Assembly (NCBI GenBank): GCA_963977495.1
Contig: CAXBOT010000004.1
Coordinates: forward strand, 110,775-174,774
DNA length: 64,000 nucleotides
Origin: UBA1672 sp963977495
GTDB lineage: Bacteria > Pseudomonadota > Alphaproteobacteria > Micavibrionales > Micavibrionaceae
Direction: 5' to 3'
Below the pieces are notes generated by a model. It was not told the DNA's origin. It ran no database searches and saw only the letters and a program-made list of their open reading frames with translations. The translations under genes and the position numbers were made by a program. The number at the start of each line of letters is the position of its first letter. The stretch's first letter is position 1. Of the stretch, positions 53,863-63,191 are shown piece after piece.

Positions 53863-53981
53863 TTTAATCTTTCATTTCCACCTTCATGAGAATGTGTAAC
53901 TTTATCCTGTTACAGCGGTGGTTCTTGGTATGCTTTCTACTGGAAGGGTAAAGTTGAGATTAAGAAGGTTTTAAAATAGTC

Positions 53982-54659
53982 ATGAAAAATATCCATAATG
54001 TTAGTGTTTTTAAATATTTTGGAAATAAACAGCACCTTGAAAGCTTTGTAAATAAAGGTGAGGTCATGTTCAATACCTTGTCGTACTTTTTGTCCTGCGA
54101 AGATCAAGTAAGGCGTGATTACCTAGAAGGTTCAAATGTGTATAGACCGCCTGAGGGCTTGCAAATCACTCTTACAGAAACCCGACAAACATTATTAAAT
54201 ACCCGTGTTTTTATTTCTAAGATTAACAAACCGCATCGTGTTTTTGTTTTTTGCACAAGTACAGAAAATAGCGATTATCTTTATAAAAAATTCAGTGCCA
54301 CGGGATGTGTAGAAATTTTAAATTTAGATGCATTTAAGAAAAGAATTTTGCATGAAATAAAAAAGCCAATACACAACATAAAAAATAAAACGCTCTTATC
54401 TGATGCAGTAAGTTATTATGACTCTGAACAAGAACCGAGTGCGCGGCATGCATGCCCAGATCAAATTATAATGTCTAAGACATTGCCCTTCTCTGATGAA
54501 AAAGAATACCGTTTTTCTTTTGCAAAAGATCAAAATGCATTTGATGTTAATAATATTGATTATTCTTTATCCAATAAAGTACTCTCGTCTAATTCAATAG
54601 GAAATGGAAAAAAACTTATTCTAGGAGAGTTGACCGATATCGTTAAAATTATTTCTTAA
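53982..54659 (+). CDS. AT-rich orphan protein next to tRNA-Ser
   Basis: This 225-residue protein is in clearly more AT-rich DNA than its neighbours, with AAA/ATT/TTA codons dominating. It starts 119 bp after tRNA-Ser. The pattern MFNTLSYFLSCEDQVRRDYLEG and DEKEYRFSFAKD resembles uncharacterised proteins of the DUF2971-like kind found in accessory and defence regions, but this is weak. No signal peptide or membrane helix is seen. Composition and position suggest horizontal gain. No matching tRNA 3' repeat was found downstream. Confidence 0.7.
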   Translation: MKNIHNVSVFKYFGNKQHLESFVNKGEVMFNTLSYFLSCEDQVRRDYLEGSNVYRPPEGLQITLTETRQTLLNTRVFISKINKPHRVFVFCTSTENSDYLYKKFSATGCVEILNLDAFKKRILHEIKKPIHNIKNKTLLSDAVSYYDSEQEPSARHACPDQIIMSKTLPFSDEKEYRFSFAKDQNAFDVNNIDYSLSNKVLSSNSIGNGKKLILGELTDIVKIIS

Positions 54660-54750
54660 ATTAAACAATACTTAAAAATAAATATCCACATCGACCTATC
54701 TTCATCAATAAATTGTGCATCTGAATCAGAAAGCTTCTCGCGCGAAGAGG

Positions 54751-55767
54751 TTAAAATTCGTAGCGGAAGGAGCTGATGCCCTTCATTTTGTCGTTATCAT
54801 CAACATAGGTATAATTTAACCCCATATTGAGGGACAGGCCGCGGGCGATATCATAGCGCGCGCCCAATGCGGCGGAGCGCAGGTCATTATTATCATATTG
54901 TGCGACGCCACCTTCGGCAGATAAACTCAACGCGCGGATTTTATAACTCATTCCGACAGAGGCGAAGGGGTGATCGTTTTTATCATTTTGCGCGGTATCA
55001 ATAACTTCGTAGCCGACCTCACTGTCAAACAGAAGCGCGCCGTAAGTGAAGCTGCCGACCGCCGCCGCGCCGTAGGTTTTGCCCTGATCGGTGATGACGG
55101 CGTTGCTGCCTACGTTCTCAATGTCGCCATTTTCGGACACTTCGCCTTTATGCAGGCGTCCGCTGACGAAGATGTTATGTTCGCCGATATTACGCTCATA
55201 GGACACGGAGCCTTCTGCGCGGCCTTCTTGATCGGCGACGAGTGATAGAATGTAAGAGTTCAAACGCACAGCGTAATAGGCGCCTGTTTCGTCCATATCC
55301 CCCAGAAATTTATTATTGGTCAAATCGGCATTGCCGACAGAGCGCATTCTTCTGGTGTTTTCAAATACTGAATTGGTGACGTTACCAAATGCAAATGTTC
55401 CAATTTCATCGGAGAAGAAAAACGCGATATTATCTTCGTATTTATCTCTGCTCGCATTGTTTAAGCGATTGAAATCTGAAAAATACCGTATGCCTGCTTG
55501 CCAGTTATTGGGGAGTTGTGTTTCCAGCGTAAAATCTGCGTTGATGCGCGTGTTATATTTGTCGTTCTCATCAATCGTGTCGTATTCAATGGATTGATCG
55601 ACCAGTGCGCGCGTGCTGAAGGTGGCTGCGCCAAGATCAATGGCCAAAGGCTCCTCAAGAAAGGACATTTTATCGTAGTTAATGCCGGATTCCAGTGAAT
55701 CTGCGTGCGCTTGAATGGGCGCCATCAGCCCCAAATATCCGGTTAAAATGATTGTTATTTTTTTCAT
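54751..55767 (-). CDS. Outer-membrane porin
   Basis: This 338-residue protein has a signal peptide (MKKITIILTGYLGLMAPIQA, cleavage near ADS) and then alternating beta strands of the general porin type, ending in GISSFRYEF with the terminal phenylalanine needed for BAM insertion. The start at 55767 follows GGGGGGTGG; longer in-frame extensions run into the upstream gene and are rejected. It starts 10 bp after the haloperoxidase-like gene, so it is its operon partner. Substrate preference cannot be read from sequence. Confidence 0.82.
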   Translation of the reverse strand: MKKITIILTGYLGLMAPIQAHADSLESGINYDKMSFLEEPLAIDLGAATFSTRALVDQSIEYDTIDENDKYNTRINADFTLETQLPNNWQAGIRYFSDFNRLNNASRDKYEDNIAFFFSDEIGTFAFGNVTNSVFENTRRMRSVGNADLTNNKFLGDMDETGAYYAVRLNSYILSLVADQEGRAEGSVSYERNIGEHNIFVSGRLHKGEVSENGDIENVGSNAVITDQGKTYGAAAVGSFTYGALLFDSEVGYEVIDTAQNDKNDHPFASVGMSYKIRALSLSAEGGVAQYDNNDLRSAALGARYDIARGLSLNMGLNYTYVDDNDKMKGISSFRYEF

Positions 55768-55777
55768 ATCCACCCCC

Positions 55778-57196
55778 CTATGCTTTTTTAACAAAGGCGT
55801 TTTTATAAACATAATCGGCAAGGTTTTTACCGATGCGTAGACCTTCGACATTGTCAGCGTCCCAATGCACACCGCCATAGATACGGCTTGCGCCGTTTTC
55901 CTCTGCGGCTTGCCACAGGCTCGTCCATGATCTGCGCACGTTACTGACATGCGCCAGCCAGTTGACGGTATCAGGTGACAGGCTTGAAAAGGCGACCTTG
56001 TCCGTGCCGATGCACAGGGCAATAAGATGCGCGGATACACCGCTGAAACAGGAATGCCCCGATGTATAGGTCGGGAAGTTCGGGGTGGGGATCAGGCTTT
56101 TCCAATTGCGATCTTGTGCATTGTTCAGTGCCTCGTTGCCCAGTTGATTGGCTCTGAACCGGATCATTGTTTCGGGGCGCGCAATGTCATGGGCGAATTT
56201 ACTGTCCCATGTTGTGATGGCGGCGTCGGCCTGCCCAAGGCTTAAAAGGGCGAATATGCGCGCCTGTTCCAGCACCGATAAATTCATATTTTCCGTCAAG
56301 GTCATGGCAATGAGTTGCCAGTGTCCGGGCGGGGTTACGCCGCGCGGGCCGTCTTCCCAGAAAAACGCGATTTCTTTTTGATCTTCGGTGCGTGTGCGGC
56401 TGTTATAATCGCCGAGTTCTTTAACTTCGACATATTGGCGGGCGAATTCGTCGCTGCGCGGATCTATGAAATCCTGCGCGCGGAAATCCAAAGTGTTTTT
56501 CATGACCCAAGGTTTGATCGCGCCCCATCCGGGGTACAGGCCGCGCTCAAACGATTCAAAGGCGGGGCCAAGTTCAGCCTGATAGAAGGGGCCGGTTGGT
56601 GACCAGCCCATGATGCCTTCTTTGCGCGGATAGCGTCCAAGATAAAAGTCTGATTTATTCGGTTCTGCGCCGTCATTGGTGCGCTGTTTGATCACTTGCG
56701 CCGCAACATATTTACCCCAACGAATGCCTGCCGTTTTGGCTTCGCTGTTGGGGAAGCGATCAAGGAACCGTTTTCTGTCGAAGGTGAACAGAGCATTGAA
56801 GGCGTCACTGATGGCATAGGATACGGCAACGCCATAGGCGACATCTATATCCGCATTATGCGGGCCGTCTGCCAGATTATAGGGCGTATTATATTCATTC
56901 AAAATACCGTTTACAGCCAGAAATCCGGCCAGATGACCCATCGCCAAGGCGCGCGTCGCAAATGGCGGGGTCATGGACTTATTACGCACCGCCTGCAAGA
57001 TGATATCCGTCCAGATATAGACCGTTGATATGTTGTTGGACTGGATTCGGTTGTGAAGATAGGATTGTTTCGTTTCAATCGCCGATGAACAGCCCGAAAG
57101 CAATAGTGAGCCGCTTGATGCACAAGCAAGGGCAGAGCCCGCCGCGATGTTTTTGATGAAGTCCCTACGGGAATAATTTTTTTGATAATCAGGCAT
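55778..57196 (-). CDS. Vanadium-dependent haloperoxidase / PAP2-type phosphatase, Tat lipoprotein
   Basis: This 472-residue protein starts with a twin-arginine signal (SRRDFIKN) and a lipobox LLSGC, so it should be a Tat-exported lipoprotein. The vanadate/phosphate-binding pattern of the superfamily is complete: K-x6-RP in KFAHDIARP, SGH in YTSGHSCFSG, and SR-x5-H in SRIYGGVHWDAD. The size and the GVHWDADNVEGLRIG end fit vanadium haloperoxidase-like proteins better than small PAP2 phosphatases. Real activity (haloperoxidase or acid phosphatase) is not determined. A perfect 14-bp palindrome lies 17 bp upstream. Confidence 0.83.
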   Translation of the reverse strand: MPDYQKNYSRRDFIKNIAAGSALACASSGSLLLSGCSSAIETKQSYLHNRIQSNNISTVYIWTDIILQAVRNKSMTPPFATRALAMGHLAGFLAVNGILNEYNTPYNLADGPHNADIDVAYGVAVSYAISDAFNALFTFDRKRFLDRFPNSEAKTAGIRWGKYVAAQVIKQRTNDGAEPNKSDFYLGRYPRKEGIMGWSPTGPFYQAELGPAFESFERGLYPGWGAIKPWVMKNTLDFRAQDFIDPRSDEFARQYVEVKELGDYNSRTRTEDQKEIAFFWEDGPRGVTPPGHWQLIAMTLTENMNLSVLEQARIFALLSLGQADAAITTWDSKFAHDIARPETMIRFRANQLGNEALNNAQDRNWKSLIPTPNFPTYTSGHSCFSGVSAHLIALCIGTDKVAFSSLSPDTVNWLAHVSNVRRSWTSLWQAAEENGASRIYGGVHWDADNVEGLRIGKNLADYVYKNAFVKKA

Positions 57197-57212
57197 TATT
57201 TTTAACTACTCA

Positions 57213-57226
57213 GCACAATATTGTGC
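57213..57226 (-). promoter_or_regulatory. Perfect 14-bp palindrome upstream of the haloperoxidase-porin unit
   Basis: GCACAATATTGTGC at 57213-57226 equals its own reverse complement. It lies 17 bp before the minus-strand start codon, a place where a repressor would block transcription or early elongation. No regulator gene stands next to it. Confidence 0.55.
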
Positions 57227-57358
57227 AACCCTCGGTTTTATCTATAAGAAATTCCGATGATAACCACATAAATTTTCATATTATTTCTAAGTGATAATGC
57301 TTTAGTATGGAAAATACAATATCCCTTTTCATTTTTTTATGGTTTAAGGCGCAGATGC

Positions 57359-57388
57359 AAAAAACGAAGCATGAAACACGCTTCGTTT
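57359..57388 (-). terminator. Terminator of the RND efflux operon
   Basis: On the minus strand AAACGAAGC pairs with GCTTCGTTT (plus positions 57362-57370 and 57380-57388) around a 9-base loop and is followed by a T-run (A at 57359-57364 on plus). It lies about 40 bp after the outer-membrane factor gene. Confidence 0.8.
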
Positions 57389-57427
57389 GTCATAGGTCTT
57401 AGTTTGTGCTGTGCCACAGTGTTTTAA

Positions 57428-58786
57428 TTAATAAACACCAAGCGACTTAAACAACCGTGTCAGGCTTTCGGCTTGCGCGGCCTTTGCTGTGATGACTGCA
57501 GATTCCGCATTATTGGCGTTGCGCTGAACATCCAGAACATCAAGGAAGGATATTTCCCCTTCTTTATATAAGGATTGGGACAGCACAAGCGCTTTTTCTG
57601 CGCTGCTATGGGCGCGTTTCAGTGACACGGTTTGCTCTTCGATATGGGCGTAATCGCTTAACGCTGTTTCCACATCTCTGACAGCCACTAAAATGGTTTT
57701 GCGGTATTGCTCATAGGCTTGTTTTTCTCGCGCTTGGGCGGCGTCAATGCGGCCTTCTATCCGTCCGAAATCAAGCAAGGATACAGCCGCGCCAATACCA
57801 ATACTCCACGGCGAAGCGGAATTGATGAGCGCATTATCTGCAATACCGTAAAAGCCGCTTAATGTGAAGGTCGGGAACAATTCCGCCGTTGCGGCTGCGC
57901 TCAAAGATGTTTTTGCCGCCAGATTGGCCGAGGCCATGCGTATATCAGGGCGCAAAGCAAGAACTTCGGCAGGAGCCATCAGAACAGGCAGAACATCGCC
58001 GCCCGGAATTTCTGCATCTTCGGCGAGATAGGGGCGTAACGTTTCAGGCAAAGCGCCTGTTAGAACGCTGAGCTGCAAGCGGGCGTTATCTTCCTGACGC
58101 TTAAAATTATGTACAGATGCACGCGTTGTGTTGACCAGATTATTGGCGCGCTCAACATCCAATTTCGGCGCTGAACCCAAACGGTTCAGATCACTGATAA
58201 GGGTTAGGGTTTGTTCTTGTGACTTCAGGTTTTTATTAGCGATCCGCACCTGATTTTGTGCGGCTCTATAGTCAATATAGCTGCGCACCACATCGGCGAT
58301 AAGGGTCAGGCTGGTATCGTAATATTGCGCTTCGGTTTCTTCTAATTGTGCATCAGCAGCGCTTAAGTTCTTACGGTTTCGCCCGAAAATATCAAGCTCG
58401 AAGGAGGCATCGAACGAAGCATCCTGAAAGGAATCCGGATACAGGCTGCTTGTCTTTGAATCTTCACGGCCTGCCGAACCGGACGCGCCGATTTGCGGGA
58501 ATAAAAATGACTTCGTGGTGCGGCGCAAACCGCGTGCTTCCGCAATTCTGGCCTCTGCCATCAGGCGGTCAGGTGATTGATGTAACGACAGATCAACCAG
58601 ACTGGAAAGGGCAGGGTCGTTAAATTTTGTCCACCAGCCATGCAAATCTTTGGCATCGACATCTTGCACGAGAATACTTTTCTTGGCTGTCCATTGCTTC
58701 GGCTCGCTGGGTTTTTGCATCGGGGGCAAACCTCCCAGACAACTGCTGAGTAACAAAGACGCAGGAATGAATAATAATGATCGCAT
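57428..58786 (-). CDS. RND efflux outer-membrane factor, NodT family lipoprotein
   Basis: This 452-residue protein has a lipoprotein signal with LLSSC near residue 16 and the two OEP repeats of TolC-like channel proteins. Typical blocks are PDRLMAEARIAEARGLRR, SFELDIFGRNRKNLSAA and LALRPDIRMASANLAAKT. It should form the outer-membrane channel for the pump encoded just upstream, with 4 bp between genes. It ends the operon, and a hairpin terminator follows. Confidence 0.93.
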   Translation of the reverse strand: MRSLLFIPASLLLSSCLGGLPPMQKPSEPKQWTAKKSILVQDVDAKDLHGWWTKFNDPALSSLVDLSLHQSPDRLMAEARIAEARGLRRTTKSFLFPQIGASGSAGREDSKTSSLYPDSFQDASFDASFELDIFGRNRKNLSAADAQLEETEAQYYDTSLTLIADVVRSYIDYRAAQNQVRIANKNLKSQEQTLTLISDLNRLGSAPKLDVERANNLVNTTRASVHNFKRQEDNARLQLSVLTGALPETLRPYLAEDAEIPGGDVLPVLMAPAEVLALRPDIRMASANLAAKTSLSAAATAELFPTFTLSGFYGIADNALINSASPWSIGIGAAVSLLDFGRIEGRIDAAQAREKQAYEQYRKTILVAVRDVETALSDYAHIEEQTVSLKRAHSSAEKALVLSQSLYKEGEISFLDVLDVQRNANNAESAVITAKAAQAESLTRLFKSLGVY

Positions 58787-58790
58787 GTTT

Positions 58791-61700
58791 TTACTCCGTA
58801 ATCGCGGGTTGTTTTTTCCCTGAAAACCTTATTTCCAGATTTCTAAGAGCAACATAGAAAACCGGTGTAAAAATAAGACCAAAGAATGTTACGCCGATCA
58901 TCCCCGAAAATACAGCGATACCGATGGCTTGACGCATTTCCGCGCCTGCGCCGTGACTGAAGGCGAGGGGGATAACGCCCATGATAAAGGCAAAGGATGT
59001 CATTAAAATCGGGCGTAGGCGCAAGCGTGAGGCTTCGATGGCGGCTTGCATAACGCTGCGTCCTTGATGTTCCAACTCGCGCGCAAATTCGACAATCAAG
59101 ATCGCGTTTTTACAGGCCAGACCGGCCAGCACAAACAAACTGATTTGCGTGAATATGTTGTTGTCACCGCCACTGAGATAGATACCGATAATCGCAGAGA
59201 GAATCCCCATCGGTACGATCAGGATCACCGCCAACGGCAAGGCCAGACTTTCATATTGCGCGGCCAAAACAAGAAACACAAAGAAGATACAAAGCGGGAA
59301 AATATAAATTGCGGTATTTCCGGCCAGAATTTGTTGATAGGTCAATTCCGTCCACTCAAATTCAACGCCTTGCGGAAGGGTTTCATTCAGCACTTTAGTG
59401 ATGGCATCTTGCGCTTGTCCCGATGAATATCCGGGCGCGGCGTCACCGTTCAAATCTGCAGAACGATAGGCGTTATAGCGTGATGCAATTTCCGGCCCAT
59501 AGCTTTCTTTGACATTAACGACAGAACCAAGCGGCACCATTTGACCGTCCGCATTGCGGGTTTGCAGGCGCGCAATATCCTGCGGTTCGGAGCGGAAAGG
59601 CTTCTCGGCCTGTGCAATAACCTGATAGGTGCGTCCGAATTGGTTGAAGTCGTTGATATAGATGGACCCAAGATAGATTTGCATGGTGCGGAAAATCTCA
59701 TCAATCGACAAGCCTAATTGCTGCGCTTTTGTACGGTCAAGTTCGGCATAAAGCTGCGGTACATTGATATTGTAATTGGAATAAACACGCGCCAAGGCAG
59801 GCTCTTGATAAGCTTTTGCCGTTACTTCTTTGAGAACATTGTCTAATGCTTTATAGCCCAGATCGGCGCGATCTTGAATTTGTAATTTGAAACCGCCGGT
59901 CGTACCCAAACCGCGAACAGGCGGGGGCGGGAAGATTGCGATGAAGGCTTCGTCAATGCCGCCGAATTTTGCTTGCAAACGTTTGGCGATGGCACCGGCG
60001 CTTAATTCGGGTGAGTTGCGCTCTTCAAAGTCATCGAGTGTCACGAAAACGATCCCTGCGCTTGATGAGTTCACAAAACCATTAACGGAAAGACCGGGGA
60101 ATTGTACGGCAGATTGTACACCGTCTTCGTTTAGGGCGATTTCACCCATTTGGCGAATTACGCCTTCGGTGCGTTCCAGTGTTGCACCCGGTGATAATTG
60201 CGCGAAACTAATCAGATATTGTTTATCTTGCGGTGGAACGAAGCCTTTCGGAACCAGACCAAAGCTGAAATAGGTTGAGGCAACCAGACCACAGAATAAA
60301 ACCATCATGATGGCTCTTCGGTGCGTCGCTACGCCCACGCCCTTGGCATACACATGCTGCCCTTTGCCGAAAGCTTTGTTGAACAGGTTGAAGAACCAGC
60401 CGAATAAAAAGTCCATAATTTTGGTCAAGCCGTCTTTTTGCTCGTGTCTTGGCTTCAGAAGCATGGCCGACATGGCGGGGCTTAATGTGAGTGAGTTTAT
60501 GGTCGATATAAATGTCGCGATCACGATGGTTAAGGCGAATTGTCTGTAGAACATACCTGTCAGGCCACTGATAAAGGCGATCGGAATGAACACACCGGCA
60601 ATCACAAGGGCGGTCGCAATGATTGGGCCTGTGACCTCTTTCATGGCCTGAATGGTGGCTTCGCGCGGTTCTTTGCCTTCTTCGATGTTACGCTCGACGT
60701 TTTCGACAACAACGATGGCATCATCCACCACAATACCCACGGCAAGGATCAGACCGAACAGGGACAGAACGTTGATAGAAAAACCAAGGAACAGCATCAC
60801 CGAAAATGTTCCGACAATGGATACAGGCACAGCCAGTAAGGGGATGATAGATGCGCGCCATGTTTGTAGGAAAACGATAACCACAAGAACCACGAGTAAC
60901 ACGGCCTCGATCAATGTATGAATAACGGCTTCAATAGAATGACTGACAAAGACAGTCGGGTCATAGACAATGGAAAAATCCATATCTTCGGGGAAGTTTT
61001 TCTTAAGCTCCGCCATGGTTTGACGCACATTTTGCGAAAGTTCTAATGCGTTTGAACCTGGTGCGGAAAAAATTGGTATCGCAACGGCGGGTTCATTATT
61101 CAGCATAGAGCGCAGCGCATAGGTTTGCGCGCCCAGTTCTGCTTTGGCGACATCTTTCAGGCGTGTAATAACGCCGTTTTCATCGCGTTTGATGATGATG
61201 TTTTCAAATTCATCCGCGCTGGTCAGGCGACCTTGAACATTCACGGGGAGTTGTAGTTCCGTATGATCATCATAAGGCGGGCCACCAATAACACCGGCGG
61301 CAACCTGAATATTCTGACGGCGCACCGCGTCAACAACATCGCCTGCGCTCATGCCGCGCTCTGCGATTCTGTCGGGATTGAGCCATAAACGCATAGCATA
61401 ATCGCCGGACCCGAAAAGGCGCACTTGCCCGATACCTTTGATTTTCGCCAATTGATCTTTGATGTTCAGGGTTGCGTAATTCCGCAAATAGAGCATGTCA
61501 TAGCGTCCCTTTGGGGACGTTAAGTGAACCACCATGGTTAAATCGGGTGAGCTTTTAACAACAGTCACGCCGAGGCTTCGTGTGACTTCCGGTAAGCGGG
61601 GCAGGGCTTGTGACACGCGGTTTTGCACGAGTTGTTGCGCAAGGTCGACATCTGTGCCGATTGCAAAGGTGATCGTCATGGACAAACGCCCATCGGCAGA

Positions 61701-61952
61701 TGCCAAAGAATTGATATAGAGAAGGTTTTCAATACCGCTTATTTGCTCTTCCAGCGGCGTGGCGACCGTTTCTGCAATAACAGACGGGTTCGCACCGGGG
61801 AAGTTCGCCGTGACCTGTACGGAGGGCGGGGAAACCTCAGGATATTCGGAGATAGGCAACTGAAAGAGTGCGATGGCTCCAAACAGAAAAATCACAAAGG
61901 AAAGGACACTGGCAAAAATTGGCCGGTCGATAAAATAGCTGGATAAATTCAT
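58791..61952 (-). CDS. RND multidrug efflux permease (HAE1 family)
   Basis: This AcrB-like inner-membrane proton antiporter of 1053 residues from MNLSSYFIDRPIFA at 61952 has that start 4 bp after the adaptor stop. Longer N-terminal options overlap the adaptor gene and are rejected. Twelve membrane helices are expected; the proton-relay DD pair is in AVGIVVDDAIVVVENVER, and GLACKNAILIVEFARE marks helix 10. FxFPGANPSV and PPVRGLGTTGGF belong to the porter loops. The motifs are intact. Hydrophobic drugs or bile-like compounds are typical substrates. Confidence 0.95.
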   Translation of the reverse strand: MNLSSYFIDRPIFASVLSFVIFLFGAIALFQLPISEYPEVSPPSVQVTANFPGANPSVIAETVATPLEEQISGIENLLYINSLASADGRLSMTITFAIGTDVDLAQQLVQNRVSQALPRLPEVTRSLGVTVVKSSPDLTMVVHLTSPKGRYDMLYLRNYATLNIKDQLAKIKGIGQVRLFGSGDYAMRLWLNPDRIAERGMSAGDVVDAVRRQNIQVAAGVIGGPPYDDHTELQLPVNVQGRLTSADEFENIIIKRDENGVITRLKDVAKAELGAQTYALRSMLNNEPAVAIPIFSAPGSNALELSQNVRQTMAELKKNFPEDMDFSIVYDPTVFVSHSIEAVIHTLIEAVLLVVLVVIVFLQTWRASIIPLLAVPVSIVGTFSVMLFLGFSINVLSLFGLILAVGIVVDDAIVVVENVERNIEEGKEPREATIQAMKEVTGPIIATALVIAGVFIPIAFISGLTGMFYRQFALTIVIATFISTINSLTLSPAMSAMLLKPRHEQKDGLTKIMDFLFGWFFNLFNKAFGKGQHVYAKGVGVATHRRAIMMVLFCGLVASTYFSFGLVPKGFVPPQDKQYLISFAQLSPGATLERTEGVIRQMGEIALNEDGVQSAVQFPGLSVNGFVNSSSAGIVFVTLDDFEERNSPELSAGAIAKRLQAKFGGIDEAFIAIFPPPPVRGLGTTGGFKLQIQDRADLGYKALDNVLKEVTAKAYQEPALARVYSNYNINVPQLYAELDRTKAQQLGLSIDEIFRTMQIYLGSIYINDFNQFGRTYQVIAQAEKPFRSEPQDIARLQTRNADGQMVPLGSVVNVKESYGPEIASRYNAYRSADLNGDAAPGYSSGQAQDAITKVLNETLPQGVEFEWTELTYQQILAGNTAIYIFPLCIFFVFLVLAAQYESLALPLAVILIVPMGILSAIIGIYLSGGDNNIFTQISLFVLAGLACKNAILIVEFARELEHQGRSVMQAAIEASRLRLRPILMTSFAFIMGVIPLAFSHGAGAEMRQAIGIAVFSGMIGVTFFGLIFTPVFYVALRNLEIRFSGKKQPAITE

Positions 61953-61956
61953 GGAA

Positions 61957-63138
61957 TTAGTCTTCTTTTTCAGATGTATCGGGAGCAACATTCTTTGGTG
62001 TGGTATCAGACGCTTGGGCACTTACCAGTGCACCGGGGCGAATATGAACAATTCCTTCGGTAATAACTTTGTCGCCTGCATTTAATCCTGAAAGAACAAC
62101 GCGTTCGCCGTTAATACTGTTGCCGATTTTTATTGCACGATACGTTGCGATATTATCATCGTTGACGATGTAAACGAATTTACGATCCTGATCGGTGCTG
62201 ATGGCACGTTCGGAAATTAGAAGATGTTCTTCGTTGTCTGCACTGCCCATAAGGATGCTGACCGACATACCCGGAAGGAGCATATTGTCTTCGTTATCGA
62301 AAATGGCGCGGGCGCGAATTGTGCCGGACGTGGCGTCGATACGGTTGTCAAAACTGTGTACGAAGCCTTTATATTCCAGATCCCCATCCAAAAGTTGTAA
62401 GCGCACAGGCGTTTTTTGATCTTTTTTGAAAGAGCCTGTTTTCGCGGAGTTGATATAGGTGCTCTCATCGACTTCGAAATCAACATAAACCCGATCTTGC
62501 GCCACGATAGATGTCAAAAGCGGTGCATTTGGTCCCGTTTGAACCAAGTTTCCTTCCGTGATTTCGGCGCGGCTGGTTTTACCGGAAATCGGTGCTTTCA
62601 CATGGGCATAATCAAGATTGATTTGCGCACTTTCTACGGCGGCTTGTGCGCCCTGAACGGCGGCATTGGCGGCCTGACGATTATTTGTACGCTCATCCAT
62701 AACACTGTGCGATATGGCTTCGGTTTTAATCAACTTTATGGCGCGCTGATATTCTTTTTCCGCCAGACCGGCTTGCGTCTGCGTTGCGGCTAAAGTGGCC
62801 TTGGCTTGGTTCAATGCCGCCTCGTAGGGGCGCGGGTCGATGACAAACAGAACATCGCCTTTTTCAACGTGTTGTCCATCTGTAAAGTGTATTTCTGTAA
62901 TTCTGCCGCTGACTTGTGGGCGTATCTCGGCGCGGTTCACCGCAACAACATGACCTGAGAAGTTGCCCCAGACCTGTATGTGGCGCGGTTTCATGACGGT
63001 GATTTTAACCGACATAGCTTGCGGTGCCTCTGATACGGCTTCGTCTGAAGCTTCGGCGTCATAGTTATTGTAAAACATCGCGCCAAAGCCGACGCCTGCG
63101 ATTACGAGGAAGGTGAGGGTATATATAATGTGTTTCAT
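61957..63138 (-). CDS. RND efflux periplasmic adaptor (membrane fusion protein)
   Basis: This 393-residue AcrA-like protein has an N-terminal anchor helix (residues 3-24), the lipoyl-type halves HVVAVNRAEIRPQVSGRI and DYAHVKAPISGKTSRAEI around an alpha-helical hairpin, and a beta-barrel plus membrane-proximal domain. No lipobox is seen. It links the pump to the outer-membrane channel. Its promoter overlaps a 16-bp palindrome at 63159-63174, so it is under TetR-type control. Confidence 0.94.
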   Translation of the reverse strand: MKHIIYTLTFLVIAGVGFGAMFYNNYDAEASDEAVSEAPQAMSVKITVMKPRHIQVWGNFSGHVVAVNRAEIRPQVSGRITEIHFTDGQHVEKGDVLFVIDPRPYEAALNQAKATLAATQTQAGLAEKEYQRAIKLIKTEAISHSVMDERTNNRQAANAAVQGAQAAVESAQINLDYAHVKAPISGKTSRAEITEGNLVQTGPNAPLLTSIVAQDRVYVDFEVDESTYINSAKTGSFKKDQKTPVRLQLLDGDLEYKGFVHSFDNRIDATSGTIRARAIFDNEDNMLLPGMSVSILMGSADNEEHLLISERAISTDQDRKFVYIVNDDNIATYRAIKIGNSINGERVVLSGLNAGDKVITEGIVHIRPGALVSAQASDTTPKNVAPDTSEKED

Positions 63139-63158
63139 GTCACGTCACTTAGCATTGC

Positions 63159-63174
63159 TTGACTGTATAGTCAA
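63159..63174 (-). promoter_or_regulatory. TetR operator upstream of the efflux operon
   Basis: TTGACTGTATAGTCAA has perfect 6-bp arms (TTGACT/AGTCAA). It matches the second site at 63832-63847 in length and half-sites. On the minus strand its TTGACT can double as the -35 box of the adaptor promoter, so binding would block transcription. Confidence 0.7.
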
Positions 63175-63191
63175 ATAAATTAAACATTAAA

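Noticed and set aside
53838..54780. Integrated element bounded by a duplicated tRNA-Ser 3' end
   Set aside because: No copy of the tRNA 3' sequence was found downstream of the AT-rich gene, and no integrase is present.
55768..56040. N-terminal extension of the porin into the haloperoxidase-like gene
   Set aside because: The signal peptide starts at 55767 with a strong ribosome site; the extension overlaps the conserved end of the upstream gene in another frame.
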